In this document: positions 60,985 through 64,000 of the stretch, piece by piece
How positions within the stretch are numbered: the stretch's first letter is position 1
Layout: every line of letters begins with the position of its first letter
Source: Monarcha castaneiventris obscurior
Taxonomy: Eukaryota > Chordata > Aves > Passeriformes > Monarchidae
NCBI GenBank assembly: GCA_026261815.1
Contig: JAMPIT010000379.1
Span: forward strand, 10,180,001 to 10,244,000
Reading direction: 5' to 3'
DNA: 64,000 bases
Notes under the pieces: generated by a model
Seen by the model: the letters and a program-made list of their open reading frames with translations, nothing else
Told to the model about the DNA's origin: nothing
Database searches by the model: none
Translations under genes and position numbers: made by a program

Positions 60985-62080
60985 GATCATAGAATCAAAG
61001 AATGGTTTGGGTTGGAAGTCACCTTCAAGATCATTTAGTTCAGACCCCACCACAGGGAGTGATAACTTCCACTGGAAAAGGTTGCTCAAAGCCCCATCCA
61101 ATCTGGCCTTGAACACTTCCAGGGATGTGCCATCCACAACCTTTCTTAACAACCTGTTCTATTTCCTCACCATCCTCATCTTAAAAAATTCTGCCTTATA
61201 TCCAATCTAAACCTACCTTCATTCAGTTTAAAGCCATTGCCCCATGTCCTATCATGACATACACTTGTCAAAAATCCCTCTCCATCTTTCTTGTAGGCCC
61301 ATGTCAACTACTGGAAGGTCTCTCCTGACCCTTCTCTTTGCCAGGCTGAACAACCCCAGCTCTCTCAGTCTGTTGTCATCAGAGAGGTGCTCAAGCCCTC
61401 TGATCATCTTCCTCACCCTCTTCTAGACCCATTCCAAAAGGTCCATGTTCCTCTTAAGTTGGGGGCACCAGAGCCCCCATGTGGGGTCTCATGTGAGCAG
61501 AGAGGGGCAGAACCACCCTGCTGGCCACACTTCTGATGCAGCCTAGAGCAGGGTTGGCTTTCTGGGCTGTGTGTGTACATTTTGCTGGGTCATGTTGAGC
61601 TTTTCATCAACCAACACACCCAAGTGCTTCTCTTCAGACCTGCTCTCAATCCATTCTCTGCCCAGCCTGTATTTGTGCCTGGGATTTCCTTGCCTCGTGT
61701 TCTGGACCTTGCACATGGTCTAGCTGAACTCCTTGAGGTTCACACGGGCCCATCTCTCAAGCCTGTCCAGGTCCTTCTGGATGGCATTCCTTCCCTCCAG
61801 CAAGTCGACTGCACTACAGCTTGGTGTTGTCAGTGAACTTGCTGAGGACCCCACTGTCCATGTCACCAGCAAAGATGTTGAACATCATTGGTCCCAGCAT
61901 CAGCCCCTGAGCCATGGCACTCATCACCAACCTCTGCTTGGAATTACAGGCCACTGACTGCAACACTTTAAGTGCAAACATCCAGCCAATTCTTTATCCA
62001 CTGATAAGGAATCTCGGGTCTGTCTGTCAAATTCATACCTCTCCAGTGTAGAGATAAGTTTATTGTGTGGGACAGTGTCA
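60985..62080 (-). mobile_element. CR1 LINE, 1.1-kb 5'-truncated copy, longest in the window
   Basis: From 60985 the plus strand reads ATCATAGAATCAAAGAATGG and GGTTTGGGTTGGAAG, then all CR1 blocks in reverse order. These are the ORF2 C-terminus (CTTGAACACTTCCAGGGATG, CCTTCTCTTTGCCAGGCTGA), the TTGGCTTTCTGGGCTG and GAGCTTTTCATCAACC blocks, the TCCATTCTCTGCCCAGCCTG block, AAGCCTGTCCAGGTCCTTCT, CAGTGAACTTGCTGAGGACC and ATGTCACCAGCAAAGATGTT. It ends in the reverse transcriptase part with GGACAGTGTCAA near 62080. Order is collinear and unrearranged. Frameshifts and stops break ORF2 throughout, and the RT catalytic core and ORF1 are absent, so it is a dead copy. It belongs to the same general subfamily as the CR1 at 57364-57809. 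Confidence 0.95.
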
Positions 62081-62339
62081 AGGTGTGAGTCTCCAGCATC
62101 TCTCCATGTCAGAATCTACCACCATTCATTTTTACTCTACCAACAAAACATTTTTTTTCTGCAATTTATCACTAAATGATGACTGAATTACACAGGCAAG
62201 TGATAACTAAATTACACAGACAAGTGAAGGGGACCCCTGGTTAGCCATTAATCGTGGATAAGTGCCAACTGTCAGAGGTGTTTTAAATATCCATAGGTGA
62301 TTGCTACTTTTAAAATGAAAATATTATAAAAATACCCAG
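62081..62339. other. Unique sequence with a 24-bp tandem duplication
   Basis: Sequence beyond the CR1 truncation point. It includes the short duplication annotated separately and otherwise shows no gene or transposon. Confidence 0.5.
62178..62225. repeat. 24-bp tandem duplication
   Basis: Two 24-base units (62178-62201 and 62202-62225) share the core AATTACACAGGCAAGT / AATTACACAGACAAGT with three differences in total. The ACTAAAT word before the first unit may be part of a third, decayed unit. Confidence 0.85.
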
Positions 62340-62570
62340 TAGGGCATGCAAAGCCTGATCTGCAGATGGTGAAGCTCTGACTAGTTTCGTTGTCGACTCT
62401 AGCCCCTAATTCTGATTTAATAGGGCAGCCGCATAATTAAATTGTGATTAATATAATTTATTTAGGATTTAGAAGAATGTGTGTGCTGAATATGAAATAT
62501 ATAAGCTTCTAATGATCAGCTGCTACTTAATTTTATTGTCTTTCTTAGCATGAACTCAAGTGAGTGACAT
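62340..62570. promoter_or_regulatory. Candidate conserved non-coding element, homeodomain-rich
   Basis: A repeat-free AT-rich block with retained CpGs (TTTCGTTGTCGAC, GCAGCCGCAT) and closely spaced homeodomain-type words (CATAATTAAATTG, GTGATTAATATAATTTA). CpG retention beside dense TAATTA-like sites suggests a regulatory element, but AT-rich DNA produces such words easily. Inference only. Confidence 0.3.
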
Positions 62571-62688
62571 CCCAAACGGAAAATATACTGAAATTCTTTC
62601 AGAGAAACACCAAAATGAACACTGTTTTTTTAACTAGTGTTAAACTAATGTTAAGCTAACTAGCATATTTGACTAGTGTTTAATTAGG

Positions 62689-62689
<1 letters not shown>

Positions 62690-62748
<59 letters not shown>

Positions 62749-62757
62749 CGATCGATC
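62690..62757. repeat. (GATA)14 microsatellite ending in (GATC)3
   Basis: Fourteen perfect GATA units (62690-62745) pass without a break into three GATC units (62746-62757). The change from A to C in the last position of three consecutive units suggests spread of one substitution through slippage. The run is translated as an endless YLSI-type peptide on the minus strand, which is not a gene. Confidence 0.97.
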
Positions 62758-64000
62758 TCAAATGTATTCCACAAACCAGAATTATTTATAAATATGTCAT
62801 GGTGGAAGGCAATGTAAAAGATGGACCGAGAAGCATGATTTGAATAAGTAATACAGTGAAATATCAAATTATCATTGTAGTTCTTCTCTCTGTAGACCAA
62901 TTATCAGAGTATGTGTGTGCACTGAGCTGGAACTCCACTCTGTTAGACCTGCCAATAAATTGGCCCGAATGGCAAATGACTGAAATAGACTTATCCTATA
63001 GATCTAATCTCATATATGGATCTAATTTCACATATGGGTATATATACAGCTTTTCTCTCACACTTTTTTTAAAATTATTTTTTAATTACAAACTAAAATT
63101 TGTTACCCATAGAGGAGATGCTCAACAACACGTGCCAGAGAGGCCATCACAGCTCTGCCCTCTACTCAACCACTGTTGAATCATTGCCAGTTCAGAGAAA
63201 TATGTGCTGTGGGTGTTTACTTGAGGTAGCACATTTTTGGTACTAGCGCTTCTTTGGTACTGGTTTGAGGGTTTGTAGAACAGAAGGAAGAAGCGTGTAT
63301 CCCCTAAATATCTGTCCCTGTGTGGAAAATACTGTTTGGAACCCAAGTTAGTAGTTTATTTTCTTTTTCCTGTTAAATGAGAAAAAAAAAAAATAAAGCT
63401 ATTTGATATCCTTTGAAATGTTTCAGAGGACTCATGTTTCTCATTATCTGAAAATATAATACAGATCCAGGTCCATCCTTCCTATTCTGCAGCTTTTCCT
63501 TGGTGGAATCTGCTGGGCATACTGCCAGATCATAGTGGTACACACACTTGAAAAATTGCCATTTGTCATCCAAGTTGTTGGAATAGAGCCCAAAAACTGA
63601 ACGTCAGGAGACCACCGACTGAGTGTGATGAGATGCTCTGAGGCTAAAGATTTCTGGGTGACTCTGGTACACTTGGCTGCCCTTGTGGAAAAACACCCAT
63701 ATTGCTGCTAATATCCGGCTAGTTCATTGCTACAAACAACACTTCTCTCTCTAAAATCTATTTATGATTTTACAAGTGAAAGTCACTGGATTCAGGGATT
63801 AAATTATCATCTCTGCTTACACAACAAATAGGCAGAGACCTGCCTTCTTCGCCTCTGAGCACATCATGAGGCAGAGGCTGGAGAGGCACCACCAGCCTCT
63901 AATCAACAGCGTTTGCACACCCAGGATTGCTGTCTTGGGGAGCCTGCTGAGAACAACAGAAAAATCAGTTAAACATATTTTCTTTCAACAGAGACTGCCA
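62758..64000. other. Unique non-coding sequence to the window end
   Basis: No gene or transposon recognised. A run of 12 A followed by TAAAG lies at 63382-63393. The ATCTAATCTCATATATGG / ATCTAATTTCACATATGG pair at about 63002-63036 is a short imperfect direct repeat (18-base period). Confidence 0.5.

Noticed and set aside
62673..62900. Minus-strand frame with repeated YLSI residues
   Set aside because: It is the translated GATA microsatellite.
1..64000. CRISPR arrays, operons, ribosome binding sites, phage or plasmid features
   Set aside because: CR1 elements and the retroviral LTR show a vertebrate nuclear genome. No regularly spaced repeats or bacterial-type gene layout are present.

Overview
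The window looks like non-coding DNA from a bird nuclear genome. It is AT-rich and poor in CpG, and I found no open reading frame that I can support as a cellular gene. The clearest marker is the CR1 LINE family. At least nine fragments are present, and most carry the avian CR1 3' end (ATTCTATG-type octamer repeats next to the GGTTTGGGTTGGAAG block, here mostly on the minus strand). A solo LTR that resembles avian ERVL-type LTRs fits a bird, possibly a songbird, but I cannot name the species or chromosome.

Layout. 1-13529: unrecognised unique sequence with GC-richer patches. 13530-14340: two abutting CR1 fragments. 14341-33426: about 19 kb with no recognisable young repeat, including AT-rich segments that look like conserved non-coding elements (near 24.2 and 25.6 kb). 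33427-33685: a CR1 3' end. 33686-42399: mostly unique, with another conserved-looking segment near 41.2 kb. 42400-46065: the richest repeat cluster, holding an ancient LINE tail, a decayed CR1, a solo LTR whose promoter segment is duplicated (2 x 39 bp), and a second plus-strand CR1. 46066-57363: mostly unique, with a TA repeat, a 187-bp CCCTT array, a G-quadruplex motif and a CpG-retaining block near 56.2-56.5 kb. 57364-57882: an unusual composite in which a tRNA-Ala(AGC)-like sequence is joined to an internally deleted CR1. 58693-58935 and 60985-62080: two more CR1 fragments, the second the longest in the window. 62340-64000: a homeobox-rich AT segment, a GATA microsatellite and unique sequence.

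No genes act together here. The window is best read as a gene desert or one very large intron. Its content is dead retrotransposons, simple repeats and several candidate regulatory elements. Nothing in it amounts to a new multi-gene system. The tRNA-Ala/CR1 composite is the most unusual structure and could be a one-off template-switch product or a copy of a CR1-driven SINE. All family assignments come from recognising consensus sequence by eye. Boundaries of old repeats are good to about 10-30 bases.
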